Shown here: piece after piece, positions 8,828 through 17,436 of the stretch
How positions within the stretch are numbered: the stretch's first letter is position 1
Layout of the letters: each line of letters begins with the position of its first letter
Assembly: GCF_016124105.1 (NCBI RefSeq)
Contig: NZ_JADGMQ010000005.1
Span: forward strand, 1-64,000
DNA: 64,000 nt
Direction: 5' to 3'
Origin: Aquamicrobium zhengzhouense
GTDB lineage: Bacteria > Pseudomonadota > Alphaproteobacteria > Rhizobiales > Rhizobiaceae
The notes under the pieces: model-generated
Databases searched by the model: none
The model's input: only the letters and a program-made list of their open reading frames with translations
Told to the model about the DNA's origin: nothing
Translations under genes and position numbers: made by a program

Positions 8828-9756
8828 TGCATCACCCTCCCGCGTGCAAAGCCCACTCGGGCGGCACCAGCCTGCGCCCTGCCCAGTGCGAGCACATCGT
8901 CAACCGAGTCAATCAGGCCCCCCCCCGAGTTGCTGCTGCCCAGAAGTGCCGAGGCACCGGGTTCCATGACAGCCTCCAAGCCAGACAGGCTGGCCGAGGC
9001 AGCATCTATGAAACTTTGCTGGACCTCCTTACGGCAGCGCTCTGCCAGCAACGCGCGTACACGCTTACCAAAAAGATCACGCAATACGCCCATAGCAGCG
9101 CCCGCGCCTTCGATCTCGAGCAGGACGTCGATCTCCGAAAGACCCCATATACCCCGCTCATGGTCGATCATCTCATCGGAGCCATCGACAATGGCGACGG
9201 AGACGTCGACGATCGGTGGCGTCCGGCATTCCAGCGTCAACCAATCGCTGGCAATCATCGCCACCGCCAGCATCTTGGAGCGCAACTCATTGAGGCGTGG
9301 CATCTCGTAAGACAGGAGCGAACGCTTGACGTCGAGGATCAGCGCAGCGTGGCGCTTGCGATCCACAATCACCAAATCGGGTGCATAGGTCTCCCGTGAG
9401 TGGACCTCTGGACTCAGGCGCAGGCCTCGCAGCACCCCCTCATTGCGCCGCAGCACCTCGCGTGCCGCAGGCACAACGGGCATCGGACGCTCCAGCGGTA
9501 CGACGCTCAAGTCAGGATTACACGCAGCCAGGCGTGCGATCCCGCGCTCCAGAAGCTTGCCTTCGTGAAATGCGGTCGATCGGATCGCGGCAACGATCTC
9601 GGCCCAGACGCCAAAGGTCGCGTCCGGCTTTGCCGTGCATCCGGAAACGGCGTCGATTGCCTGTTCAACGAGGCGTTCAAGATCAGGCCGAAGCGCAGCG
9701 ATATCCGCGGTGGCGGTCAAGCTCATCGCTTTGCTGGTTGAAGTGTCTGTGGTCAT
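8824..9756 (-). CDS. PD-(D/E)XK nuclease-like hypothetical protein
   Basis: A cytoplasmic protein of 310 residues. A PD-(D/E)XK-type core is readable around residues 145-170: YAPDLVIVDRKRH followed by AALILDVKRS, giving the PD and DxK pair expected of the restriction-endonuclease-like fold. The N-terminal part is helical, and a C-terminal glycine stretch (SGGGLIDSV) is encoded by a run of nine C (8918-8926 on the plus strand). The start at 9756 has GAGGAAAC before the ATG; the frame is open further upstream without support. It is the first gene of a three-gene operon whose end is cut by IS21. Defence, repair or element maintenance are all possible; the fold call is inference from the motif. 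Confidence 0.62.
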   Translation of the reverse strand: MTTDTSTSKAMSLTATADIAALRPDLERLVEQAIDAVSGCTAKPDATFGVWAEIVAAIRSTAFHEGKLLERGIARLAACNPDLSVVPLERPMPVVPAAREVLRRNEGVLRGLRLSPEVHSRETYAPDLVIVDRKRHAALILDVKRSLLSYEMPRLNELRSKMLAVAMIASDWLTLECRTPPIVDVSVAIVDGSDEMIDHERGIWGLSEIDVLLEIEGAGAAMGVLRDLFGKRVRALLAERCRKEVQQSFIDAASASLSGLEAVMEPGASALLGSSNSGGGLIDSVDDVLALGRAQAGAARVGFARGRVMQ

Positions 9757-10092
9757 GGAAGTTTCCTCAAAATCGGGAGGCACGTCGCCGCTCCGCCGAC
9801 GGGGCGCCGGAGGCAAGGTCAGACAAACGCGTGACTAAGGGGCTGGGCACTTGCGCGATGGCGTCAGTCGAGGCTTCGCGCCAGCTGCGGACTTGCTCTC
9901 AAGTCCGACAGATCACTCGAGGCAAAGGCTCTCAGCCTCGTTCTCAACGTGAACGCGTTAGACGCGTCAGATCACACCGATGCGATCGACAGCTCTCCCT
10001 GTAGACAAACAGATGAAGAAACTTCTAGGCAGTCAAAAAAAAGGGTATCGCTGTTCATAGCCCAATGCCTTCCATTAAAAGGTTGCGGGTCA

Positions 10093-10127
10093 GGCCCTCG
10101 TTCGGTGTTTGCGCACGGACGAGGGCC
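10093..10127. repeat. 9-bp stem hairpin
   Basis: GGCCCTCGT (10093-10101) pairs perfectly with ACGAGGGCC (10119-10127) around a 17-base loop. No T run follows on either side, so it is not a standard intrinsic terminator. Confidence 0.65.
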
Positions 10128-10132
10128 GTTCT

Positions 10133-10151
10133 GCTTCAGACCATCTGAAGC
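10133..10151. repeat. 8-bp stem, 3-base loop hairpin
   Basis: GCTTCAGA and TCTGAAGC form a perfect 8-bp inverted repeat with loop CCA, five bases after the previous hairpin. The compact dyad could be a protein-binding site or an RNA stem. Confidence 0.65.
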
Positions 10152-10928
10152 GAAAGCATCATCGCAGGATCTCGAACACTCGAGAGCCCGTCATGCGATC
10201 GTATGGTTAATTTAGGCAATTGGCAGGAAAGATGTCCGAAAAACGGGGCCAGTCTGCTAGACTACGCGCGTCCAGGCCGCGCCCACTTCCCACGCACTTC
10301 AATCCAAACATGCGATAAATGTTCTTCAGCGACTAAGAAACTTGGCGCCGGCTCCAGCTTAAATGATGCAAAGCTGGTCGTTGGAGTGGCGAGTGAGAGA
10401 TATAAAGTGGAAGAACGACTTCGAGGGTCACCAAGCGGTGGGAAGCGAGACCAGCGAATCCTATCCGGAATTGAGGTTGTGTTTTTCGTCGGCGCCGTCT
10501 CAACTTGGGGAGTGTCCTTCATCGGAGACGTCATGGCAGTTTAGTACGCGATGGATGTCAGAAGGGCAACTTCAAGCCTTAGCGAGACGCTCAGCACGCG
10601 CCCCGCCTGCGCTCCGGAGCCAATAACTCATGAGAGTGATGCACCGGACCCCATTGCCTACACCTTCCTTAAAACACACTTCTTATTAGATATGACTACA
10701 CAGCCGCTGCTTCTGTCTCAGAGATAGGATAGAGCGCGTTTCGACGTAGCGATCGGATCGCCATCTCACCGATGGCCAAGTCGCCGTGACTACCTTAAAA
10801 CATCCAAAAGGTTGCAGGCAGAGATCGATAACACCTTTGAATCTGGTGCTTGACGTCGCACCGGGTAGCTCGCCGAGCAAAGGAGGACACCGAGATTTTG
10901 CTAAGGTGCCGTTCCCCTCGCATGGCAA

Positions 10929-12011
10929 TCAGCGGCTCATGCCTGTCAGTTCCCGGCCCAGTGCGCTTGAGAGGTCTTCTGCGGAATCGTAGAGAAGCTG
11001 AAGTGCGTAGTGCGGATTGTGGACATGGATACCTCCATCCGCGCCGACGAATTTCCAGTTGTATGCGGCCTTCAGCAGCCGCGGGGTCCAGCTCGTATAC
11101 GCGACCGGAGCGCCATCCTTCTCGTCGGCACGACCGTCTGAATTGTGGTCGGCGAAGAAGTACGGATAGCGTCCGCCGTCGTATATCATCGGCGTCCCGA
11201 TGACCTCGCGGGCATAGTCCTGCACGAGACCGAATAAACGCTGCCGATTGGCGACAATGTCGGCGTGAATGCCCTTGCCGAGATCACCGCTGCCGTCGAA
11301 GCTTTGCCGCGAGATACGGATCGCCTTGGGATCGCCGGTTTCGTGGCAAGTGGTGCAGACCTCTTCCGCGACGGTGAGATTATGCGGCTCATGGCATGAG
11401 ACGCAGGTTGCCACGGGCCGCGCATGAAAGAAGCGCGGCTCGTATTCCTTGCCGGCGTAATGGTAGCCGAGCGCTCCGTCACCGCCGAGCAGCGTGGCCC
11501 CAGCGATGGCATAGTGCGGATTGACGAAGCCGAGCTCCGGATTGACCTCATCCTCTTGTGAGGCGCCGACCGACTTTTCAATCGTAGCGGTCGAAGCGCG
11601 ACCCTGATGACAGGTCATGCACGCGCCTTCGAAGCCGGTCACAGGGTGGGGCAAACCTGAAGGCAGCTGGATTTCAGTCAGACTCGGCAGCGCGGGATTA
11701 TGGCAGGTATCGCAATCAACGACGCCTCCGACGGGAACAGGCGTTTGAGGCAATCCCGGCTCACTGCCGTCAAACCCATAAAGCGAGCGGAAACCGGCAC
11801 CCGAGTGGCAGGTTGCGCAGACCGGCGGAATCTGGCCCGCGTCATTCCAATGAGCGAAGGATTCGGAATGCACGTTGGCATGTCCACTGCGCGCCCATTG
11901 CGTGATTTCTGCGATGTTCGGCATCCGCTCCGGGGTCTGGCTAATCGCCGAGGCAGCAGCGACAAACACCAGCGGCAGAGCTGTTAAAAATACAACATGT
12001 CGCATCGGCAT
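10929..12011 (-). CDS. pentaheme c-type cytochrome, periplasmic
   Basis: A protein of 360 residues with an N-terminal signal peptide (FLTALPLVFVAAASAISQ) and five CxxCH heme sites: CATCH, CDTCH, CMTCH, CVSCH and CTTCH (between about 68 and 220). The remaining C-terminal domain has no heme motif and includes YDGGRYPYFFADHNSDG and SWTPRLLKAAYNWKF. It resembles multiheme cytochrome c electron carriers or reductases of the doubled-CxxCH type; the substrate cannot be told. GGGGA precedes the start by six bases. It is divergent from nqrA across 144 bp, suggesting a shared control region and a link to Nqr electron flow. Confidence 0.88.
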   Translation of the reverse strand: MPMRHVVFLTALPLVFVAAASAISQTPERMPNIAEITQWARSGHANVHSESFAHWNDAGQIPPVCATCHSGAGFRSLYGFDGSEPGLPQTPVPVGGVVDCDTCHNPALPSLTEIQLPSGLPHPVTGFEGACMTCHQGRASTATIEKSVGASQEDEVNPELGFVNPHYAIAGATLLGGDGALGYHYAGKEYEPRFFHARPVATCVSCHEPHNLTVAEEVCTTCHETGDPKAIRISRQSFDGSGDLGKGIHADIVANRQRLFGLVQDYAREVIGTPMIYDGGRYPYFFADHNSDGRADEKDGAPVAYTSWTPRLLKAAYNWKFVGADGGIHVHNPHYALQLLYDSAEDLSSALGRELTGMSR

Positions 12012-12155
12012 CGCTGGTCCCCGCTTGGCTTGCCCGGTGTGATGGTCTTTAGTAGATAGCGCATTGTCAAGCCGATCGGCCAGCCTTTCGGCCGCTCTTT
12101 CGGGTTCAGGGGGAGTTTCAGTCTGAGACTGCTAGATAGAGGTCTGGAGGTACTT
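12012..12155. promoter_or_regulatory. divergent control region, cytochrome c and nqr operon
   Basis: 144 bp separate the two divergent starts, so both promoters must lie here or in the gene ends. It contains CGGCC/GGCCG dyads around 12075-12095 and GGAGG just before the nqrA GTG. I cannot pick a convincing -35/-10 pair or a known regulator site. Confidence 0.5.
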
Positions 12156-13397
12156 GTGCCCACGCCTCGGCCTTGGCCGCAGGCGGTGGAGACGGTGATC
12201 ACCACCGAAGCGGGACTGAACCTCGACCCACTTATCGACATCCGCATGGAGGCGCTGGTCCAGCCGGGCGACACCGTTGCGCTTGGAAGGCCTGTCCTGA
12301 AAGACCGCAGACGGCCGGAATTGCTCGTCACCGCCCCAATGGGGGGGCGCGTGGTGCAACTTGAGCTTGGCGCAGGACGGCGGCAGGCCAGTCTGCTGAT
12401 CCAGCATGACGAGAAGGTACGACCGCACCAGTTCGATGTCCGCGATGCTCGCCGGGAATGCGAGCGAGGAAGTGGTGGCCCCGCCCTTCGCGACCTGCTT
12501 CAAGCCTCCGGCATGTGGATGCGATTTCGCTCTCGCCCGTTCGGGCGGGTGCCAGCGGGGTACGCGGTTCCTGCCTTGATCATGGTGATGGCGATCGATA
12601 CCAAGCCGCTTGCGCCGGACCCCTGTCTTGCGCTTAAGGGCGAGACGTTGGATCATCTCAAGCTTGGCCTGCAGGCGCTTGCGACCTTGTTCGACGGACC
12701 GATCCGGTTCTGCCAAGACGACGGTCCGGCCATTGTCGAGGAGAGTGATCGGATCAGGATCGCGCGCGCCGGCCCCCTGCATCCTGCCGGGCTCGCGGGC
12801 TCGTTCCTCCGCCGGGAGTTTCGATCCGGACAGAACCTGAATATCTGGGAGATTTCGGCAGAAGACGTAGTCGGCATTGGGCATCTGCTTTCCGAAGGTT
12901 TCTTGCCTGCGACACGCCTAGTCTCGGTTGCGGGACCGGGATTGCGTGAGACGCGGCTCGTTCGTTGCCAGCCCGGCGCCGACCTTCGCGAATTGTGTCA
13001 CGCTCATATGAAGCCCGGTCCCCATACCATCCTGTCAGGGTCCGCACTGGACGGTCGGGAAGCGCGTTGGCTCGGCTGGCGTGCCCGGCAGGTGACCGTG
13101 CTCGAACGGCGGGACACCAAGCCGCAACCGCATTGGCTGGAGAGCGCCTTGCGACGGGCTTCGCGACCGGAGCCGGTGATAGCCACATCTGCGGTGGAGC
13201 ATGCGCTCGGCGGTGCGATGCCAGGCATGGCGCTTTTGCGGGCGCTCGCAATCGGGGACGACGAAACCGCAGCAGAACTGGGCGCGCTGTCGCTGCTGGA
13301 GGAGGATCTGGCTCTTGTTGATTATGTCACCGCCGCTTCTCCGCGGTTCGCTGATCTTCTTCGTGCATGCCTCGACAGGATCGAGGCGATGACATGA
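12156..13397 (+). CDS. nqrA: Na+-translocating NADH:quinone reductase subunit A
   Basis: NqrA is the peripheral cytoplasmic subunit of the sodium-pumping NADH:quinone oxidoreductase. This copy has 413 residues, somewhat shorter than the usual about 445. Family features include the N-terminal barrel-like segment VQPGDTVALGRPVLKD and TAPMGGRVVQLELGAGRRQ, and a middle region resembling NqrA/RnfC (FLRREFRSGQNLNIWEIS). Start is GTG at 12156 with GGAGG six bases upstream. It is the first gene of nqrABCDEF and its stop overlaps nqrB (ATGA). A long antisense frame exists but is a shadow. Confidence 0.9.
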   Translation: MPTPRPWPQAVETVITTEAGLNLDPLIDIRMEALVQPGDTVALGRPVLKDRRRPELLVTAPMGGRVVQLELGAGRRQASLLIQHDEKVRPHQFDVRDARRECERGSGGPALRDLLQASGMWMRFRSRPFGRVPAGYAVPALIMVMAIDTKPLAPDPCLALKGETLDHLKLGLQALATLFDGPIRFCQDDGPAIVEESDRIRIARAGPLHPAGLAGSFLRREFRSGQNLNIWEISAEDVVGIGHLLSEGFLPATRLVSVAGPGLRETRLVRCQPGADLRELCHAHMKPGPHTILSGSALDGREARWLGWRARQVTVLERRDTKPQPHWLESALRRASRPEPVIATSAVEHALGGAMPGMALLRALAIGDDETAAELGALSLLEEDLALVDYVTAASPRFADLLRACLDRIEAMT

Positions 13398-14158
13398 TCC
13401 GTGGCATCTGGAACCGCGAAACGGTGGCAATGGTCTGGGTCGCGGCGGCCTTGCCGCTTGCCGTCACCTGGCTGCTGGCCGAGGGAAGCGCAGGGGCAAT
13501 CAGGCTCCTCTTCGTGCTCATCGTTGGCGGAGTCTGCCAGGCGATGTTCACGGTCATTCGCGCACAGCGGCCGAGCCTCGCAGGGCTGGTGTCCGCGCTC
13601 CTGATCGCGATGCTTGCCCCGCAGGTCGGGCCGCTGCAATTCGCGCTCGGTGTCGCGTTCGGTTTCGTGTTCGGAGAACTTGTCTTCGGCGGCTGGGGAC
13701 GGAGCGTTCTCAGCCCGGCAGTCGTCGCCATCATGTTCCTTGGGTTTGCCTTTCCCGCCGCTGCATGGCCGCACCTTCCCGTTCAGATCGAATGGGCCGT
13801 TTTTCCTGCTGTGGTCCTGCTGCTCGCCTTCGGCGTTCTGCCATGGCGAGCTTTGGCCGGCGCGGTGTTGGTGCTCGTCATTGCCGGAGGATTCGCGCTG
13901 CCCCCGTTTGGAAGCGCGGTCGCGGTCGTTCTCGTCTTCATCGTCTGCGACCCTGCCATCTGTGCCACTTCACCTCTGGGACGCTGGCTTGCGGGTGCTC
14001 TTTTCGGGCTGCTCTTTGCCCTGTTTGGATCTGTCTGGCAGGCATCGGCTGTGCAGATGGCGGTGTGCGCAGCTTTGCTGGTTTCGCTGTCGATCCCCCT
14101 TCTCGATGAATTGGCGATCGCTGTTTGGCGTTTAAGCGGGAGGTTCCGCCATGGGTGA
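13394..14158 (+). CDS. nqrB: Nqr subunit B, short form
   Basis: NqrB is the membrane subunit that holds a covalently bound FMN and riboflavin and forms the sodium path. This protein has only 254 residues, against about 400 in well-studied NqrB, and seems to lack the N-terminal helices. Hydrophobic segments run throughout, and the flavin-attachment region is visible as FIVCDPAICATSPLGRWL, with a Thr in the expected place. It starts at the ATG overlapping the nqrA stop, and its end overlaps nqrC by eight bases. The genes on both sides are in frame, so the shortness is unlikely to come from a frameshift. Confidence 0.85.
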   Translation: MIRGIWNRETVAMVWVAAALPLAVTWLLAEGSAGAIRLLFVLIVGGVCQAMFTVIRAQRPSLAGLVSALLIAMLAPQVGPLQFALGVAFGFVFGELVFGGWGRSVLSPAVVAIMFLGFAFPAAAWPHLPVQIEWAVFPAVVLLLAFGVLPWRALAGAVLVLVIAGGFALPPFGSAVAVVLVFIVCDPAICATSPLGRWLAGALFGLLFALFGSVWQASAVQMAVCAALLVSLSIPLLDELAIAVWRLSGRFRHG

Positions 14159-14954
14159 CTGGAACCCGATCAGGCTGTGGCGCAGTATTCTGGCGCTGCC
14201 AAACGAGAGCCGCACAAAGACGATCGCCGTCGCCTTCCTGGTCTCGATCATCTGTGCCGCGATGGTGACCGGAGCGACGGTTATCCTCAGGCCGATTCAG
14301 GCGCAGAATCGCGCGATGGAGCAACAGGCAAGGCTTGAGACGCTGCTCGCGGAAATACCCGGACTTAGCGAAATTCTCGCAAACTCCGAGGGCTCAGCAC
14401 TCTCGACCGTTGTGGTTGATCTGCGGCGCGCAGAAGCCTCGACGGAGGTGACGCCCGCGACGCTCGAAACAGCGATGGCGGATACCGCGAACTGGACAGA
14501 GCTTTCGCCGCAGGAGGACATCGCTGGCCTCGGCAGCCGGGCCGATCTCAAGCAGATCTACCTTCTGCGGGGGCCGGACGATGGCGTGAAACTCGCAATC
14601 CTGCCCATCAGCGGTACAGGTTACGGCGGCCCGATCGAAGCGATGATCGCCATAGGCGATAACATGACGACCGTGTCTGCACTGGCGATCATGTCCCATT
14701 CGGAAACGCCTGGCCTGGGCGCCCGCATCGATGAACCCGCATGGCGTCAGCAATTCGTCGGCAAACCGATTGCCGACGAAACGGGAACGCCACGCCTTTC
14801 CGTCGCGCGCGGGCGGGCCACGACAGAGTTCGAGGTGGACGCCATCACGGGTGCGACACGGACCAACAATGCGATCACCAGAATGCTCCAGTTCTGGCTG
14901 GGTCCGCGGGGCTACGGTCCTACCCTCGACGCGATAAGGCGGGGGGATTTCTGA
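14151..14954 (+). CDS. nqrC: Nqr subunit C
   Basis: NqrC carries a covalently bound FMN on the periplasmic side and passes electrons between NqrD/E and NqrB. The 267-residue protein has one N-terminal membrane anchor (TIAVAFLVSIICAAMVTGAT, about 24-43), the FMN-binding domain with SETPGLGARIDEP, and the flavinylation motif as DAITGATRT (about 235-243), whose Thr is the ApbE target. Length is normal. Starts inside the end of nqrB, and its stop overlaps nqrD (TGATG). Confidence 0.93.
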   Translation: MGDWNPIRLWRSILALPNESRTKTIAVAFLVSIICAAMVTGATVILRPIQAQNRAMEQQARLETLLAEIPGLSEILANSEGSALSTVVVDLRRAEASTEVTPATLETAMADTANWTELSPQEDIAGLGSRADLKQIYLLRGPDDGVKLAILPISGTGYGGPIEAMIAIGDNMTTVSALAIMSHSETPGLGARIDEPAWRQQFVGKPIADETGTPRLSVARGRATTEFEVDAITGATRTNNAITRMLQFWLGPRGYGPTLDAIRRGDF

Positions 14955-15607
14955 TGAAGCTCTGGACTACCCTCACCGAACCCATCCTGCGCCAGAACCC
15001 GGTGACGCTGCAGATCCTCGGCATCTGCTCGGCGCTGGCGGTTACCACCACCCTTGCGGCGGCGATCACCATGTCCCTTTGCCTCACGGCGGTGCTGGTC
15101 GCAGCCTCAGGCATCATCAGCACGATACGCAAGCATCTTCCGTCATCGATCCGGCTGATCGTGCAGATCATCATCGTGGCCTCGCTGGTGATCGTCGTGG
15201 ACCAGATCCTGCAGGCCTTCTTCTTCGAGATGAGCCAGCGGCTATCGGTCTATGTCAGCCTCATCGCCACCAACTGCGTCGTGCTCGGTCGCACCGAATC
15301 TTTCGCCCTCCACAACAAGCCCCTGTCGTCGATGACCGACGCGCTCGGCAACGGGCTGGGCTATTCCCTCATCCTGATCATTATCGGCAGCGTACGGGAA
15401 CTGTTCGGCCATGGGACCCTGCTGGGCTACAGCGTCCTTCCGACGGTTGAACAAGGCGGCTGGTTCGAGCCTCTGCCTCTCATGCTTCTGGCACCCAGCG
15501 CCTTCTTCCTGCTCGGCGGTCTCGTCTGGCTCATCCGCAGCCTGATGCCCAAGCAGGTCGAAACCCCTGAACATAAGCTTGTTCCTGCAGAGGAAGTGCC
15601 GGGATGA
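14954..15607 (+). CDS. nqrD: Nqr subunit D
   Basis: Integral membrane subunit of 217 residues with about six helices; NqrD and NqrE together bind an iron centre within the membrane. The cysteines expected for this are present: LGICSALAV near residue 22 and ATNCVVLGR near residue 104. Other family marks are LSSMTDALGNGLGYS and GSVRELFG. The C-terminal tail is longer and charged. It overlaps nqrC at its start and nqrE at its end, consistent with coupled translation. Confidence 0.94.
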   Translation: MKLWTTLTEPILRQNPVTLQILGICSALAVTTTLAAAITMSLCLTAVLVAASGIISTIRKHLPSSIRLIVQIIIVASLVIVVDQILQAFFFEMSQRLSVYVSLIATNCVVLGRTESFALHNKPLSSMTDALGNGLGYSLILIIIGSVRELFGHGTLLGYSVLPTVEQGGWFEPLPLMLLAPSAFFLLGGLVWLIRSLMPKQVETPEHKLVPAEEVPG

Positions 15608-16215
15608 GCGACCTCGGTTCCCTCTTCATTCGCTCGGCCTTTGTCGAGAACCTGCCGCTGACGCAGTTTCTCGGCCTTTGCACATTCCTTGCGCTGTCGC
15701 GCCGACCCGGCACCGCAATCGGCCTTGGATTGGCAGTCATTGCGGTGATGGGCGTGACCGTGCCGCTCAACCACCTGATCTTCCAGTATGTGCTGGCGCC
15801 CGGTGCATGGGCCTGGGCGGGCCTGCCGGAAATCGACTTGAGCTATCTGCGGCTTCTCACCTTCATCGGCGTGATCGCCGCTGCCGTCCAGTTGGTCGAA
15901 ATGATCCTCGACCGCAGCTTCCCCGCGCTGTTTGCCACCTTCGGAGTGTTCCTTTCGCTGCTGGCAGTCCACTGCGCCATTCTCGGTGGCAGCCTGTTCA
16001 TGGCTGAGCGGAACTACAATCTGGTGGAAAGTACGGTTCTCGGCCTCGGCGGCGGAACGGGCTTCGCGATCGCGGTCGTCATGTTGTCAGCGATCCGGCG
16101 CCGTCTGGCCTATGCCGACCTTCCGGATGGGCTGCAGGGTCTCGGCATCGCGTTCATCCTCACAGGCATGCTGTCGCTTGGATTTTCCTCCTTCGCGCAG
16201 ATGACGCTGCCATGA
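15604..16215 (+). CDS. nqrE: Nqr subunit E
   Basis: Integral membrane subunit of 203 residues, the partner of NqrD. It begins with the typical LFIRSAFVENLPLTQFLGLCTFLALS, with the conserved Cys near residue 26, and has the second Cys in LAVHCAILGGSLFMAER near residue 120. VESTVLGLGGGTGFAIAV and a C-terminal GIAFILTGMLSLGF complete the profile. Start overlaps nqrD by four bases and stop overlaps nqrF by four (ATGA). Confidence 0.95.
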   Translation: MSDLGSLFIRSAFVENLPLTQFLGLCTFLALSRRPGTAIGLGLAVIAVMGVTVPLNHLIFQYVLAPGAWAWAGLPEIDLSYLRLLTFIGVIAAAVQLVEMILDRSFPALFATFGVFLSLLAVHCAILGGSLFMAERNYNLVESTVLGLGGGTGFAIAVVMLSAIRRRLAYADLPDGLQGLGIAFILTGMLSLGFSSFAQMTLP

Positions 16216-17432
16216 TCGAGGTTCTGCTCGGAAGCGGCTTCATCGTCGCATTGATCCTGGGGCTTGCTCTGGCATTGCTGGCAGCACGAGCCCGCTTGAT
16301 CCCGGACACAGCGCTGCGCGTACGCGTGAACGATGTCCAGACGATCGAGGCCAGGCGTGGCGCAAAACTTCTCGAGGTTCTGCACGGCGCCAATATTCCG
16401 ATCCCCGCAGCTTGCGGAGGCAACGGCACCTGCGGGCAATGCCGCGTGGTGGCGACAGGCGAGGGAGCGGGCGAGTTGCGTTCCACCGAGCTCGGGCTTC
16501 TTTCCGCACGGGAGCGGCGAAACAATGTCAGGCTTGCCTGCCAGGTCGCGCTGCGCGGTTCCGTCGATGTCACGGTGCCCCCGGAAATCATGTCAGCAGA
16601 GACGTTCACGGCCACGGTCGTCAGCAACCGGATGCTCGCGCCGCTCATCCGTGAACTGGTCCTGAAGCTCCCCGAAGAAAAGGAACTGGCATTCAGGGCC
16701 GGCGGCTTCATGCTGCTGACGGCACCTCCCTACGACCTCGATTTCTCCAGCCTCGAGATAGACGACGCGCATGAGGAAACCTGGCGTATCTCCGGATGGT
16801 CGCAGCTTCGCTCGCAGGTGACGGAGCGCACCGCTCGCGCCTATTCGATCGCCACCCGTCCGGCTGACCGCAATTTGCTGGTGCACAATATCAGGCTGGC
16901 CGTCCCCCCGGCGGGCCGCGAAGAGGACATCCCTCCGGGCATCGTCTCATCCTATCTTTTCGGATTGAAGCCTGGCAGCGAGCTCGACGTATCCGGACCG
17001 TTCGGTGAATTTCACGTCCAGCCCACAGAAGAGGAGATGGTGTTCATCGGCGGCGGTGTCGGCATGGCACCGTTGCGCGCCATGATCCACGAGCAGCTGG
17101 CGCTCGGGACGAAGCGGCGCATCTCCTATTTCTATGGCGCACGCTCGCGCGCCGACCTCTTCTACGCCGAGGAATTTGAGGCGCTCGCATCCGAGCACGG
17201 GAATTTCAGCTGGACCGTCGCGCTCTCGGACCCTGCTCCGGGCGAGCGTTGGCAGGGTGAGACCGGGTTCATCCACGAAGTTCTCGCCAGGACGATGCGC
17301 AACCACCCGAGGCCGGAGGATTGCGAATACTATCTCTGCGGCCCTCCCGTGATGATTTCCGCGGTGCTGTCCACGCTGGACGATCTCGGCGTGGAGCCCC
17401 ACTCCATCTTCAACGACGATTTCGGGATTTGA
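16212..17432 (+). CDS. nqrF: Nqr subunit F, NADH dehydrogenase with 2Fe-2S and FAD
   Basis: NqrF takes electrons from NADH. The 406 residues match the usual length: one N-terminal helix (about 1-25), a ferredoxin domain with CGGNGTCGQC and a fourth Cys in LACQVAL, then an FAD/NADH module with RAYSIATRP for FAD and GGGVGMAPLRAMI for nucleotide binding, ending FNDDFGI. All cluster cysteines are present. The start overlaps nqrE, and apbE follows four bases after the stop. Confidence 0.96.
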   Translation: MIEVLLGSGFIVALILGLALALLAARARLIPDTALRVRVNDVQTIEARRGAKLLEVLHGANIPIPAACGGNGTCGQCRVVATGEGAGELRSTELGLLSARERRNNVRLACQVALRGSVDVTVPPEIMSAETFTATVVSNRMLAPLIRELVLKLPEEKELAFRAGGFMLLTAPPYDLDFSSLEIDDAHEETWRISGWSQLRSQVTERTARAYSIATRPADRNLLVHNIRLAVPPAGREEDIPPGIVSSYLFGLKPGSELDVSGPFGEFHVQPTEEEMVFIGGGVGMAPLRAMIHEQLALGTKRRISYFYGARSRADLFYAEEFEALASEHGNFSWTVALSDPAPGERWQGETGFIHEVLARTMRNHPRPEDCEYYLCGPPVMISAVLSTLDDLGVEPHSIFNDDFGI

Positions 17433-17436
17433 AGAC

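Larger units (their letters stand above)
9757..10928. other. 1.2 kb without a recognised gene
   Basis: Only short mutually overlapping frames occur (60-110 codons), with no family signature or good ribosome binding site. The segment should contain the promoter of the PD-(D/E)XK operon near 9760-9850. It also holds two adjacent hairpins (10093-10127 and 10133-10151). I see no tRNA or rRNA in it. Confidence 0.5.

Noticed and set aside
12132-12884. 250-codon frame antisense to nqrA
   Set aside because: Shadow of a clearly identified gene; no family match.
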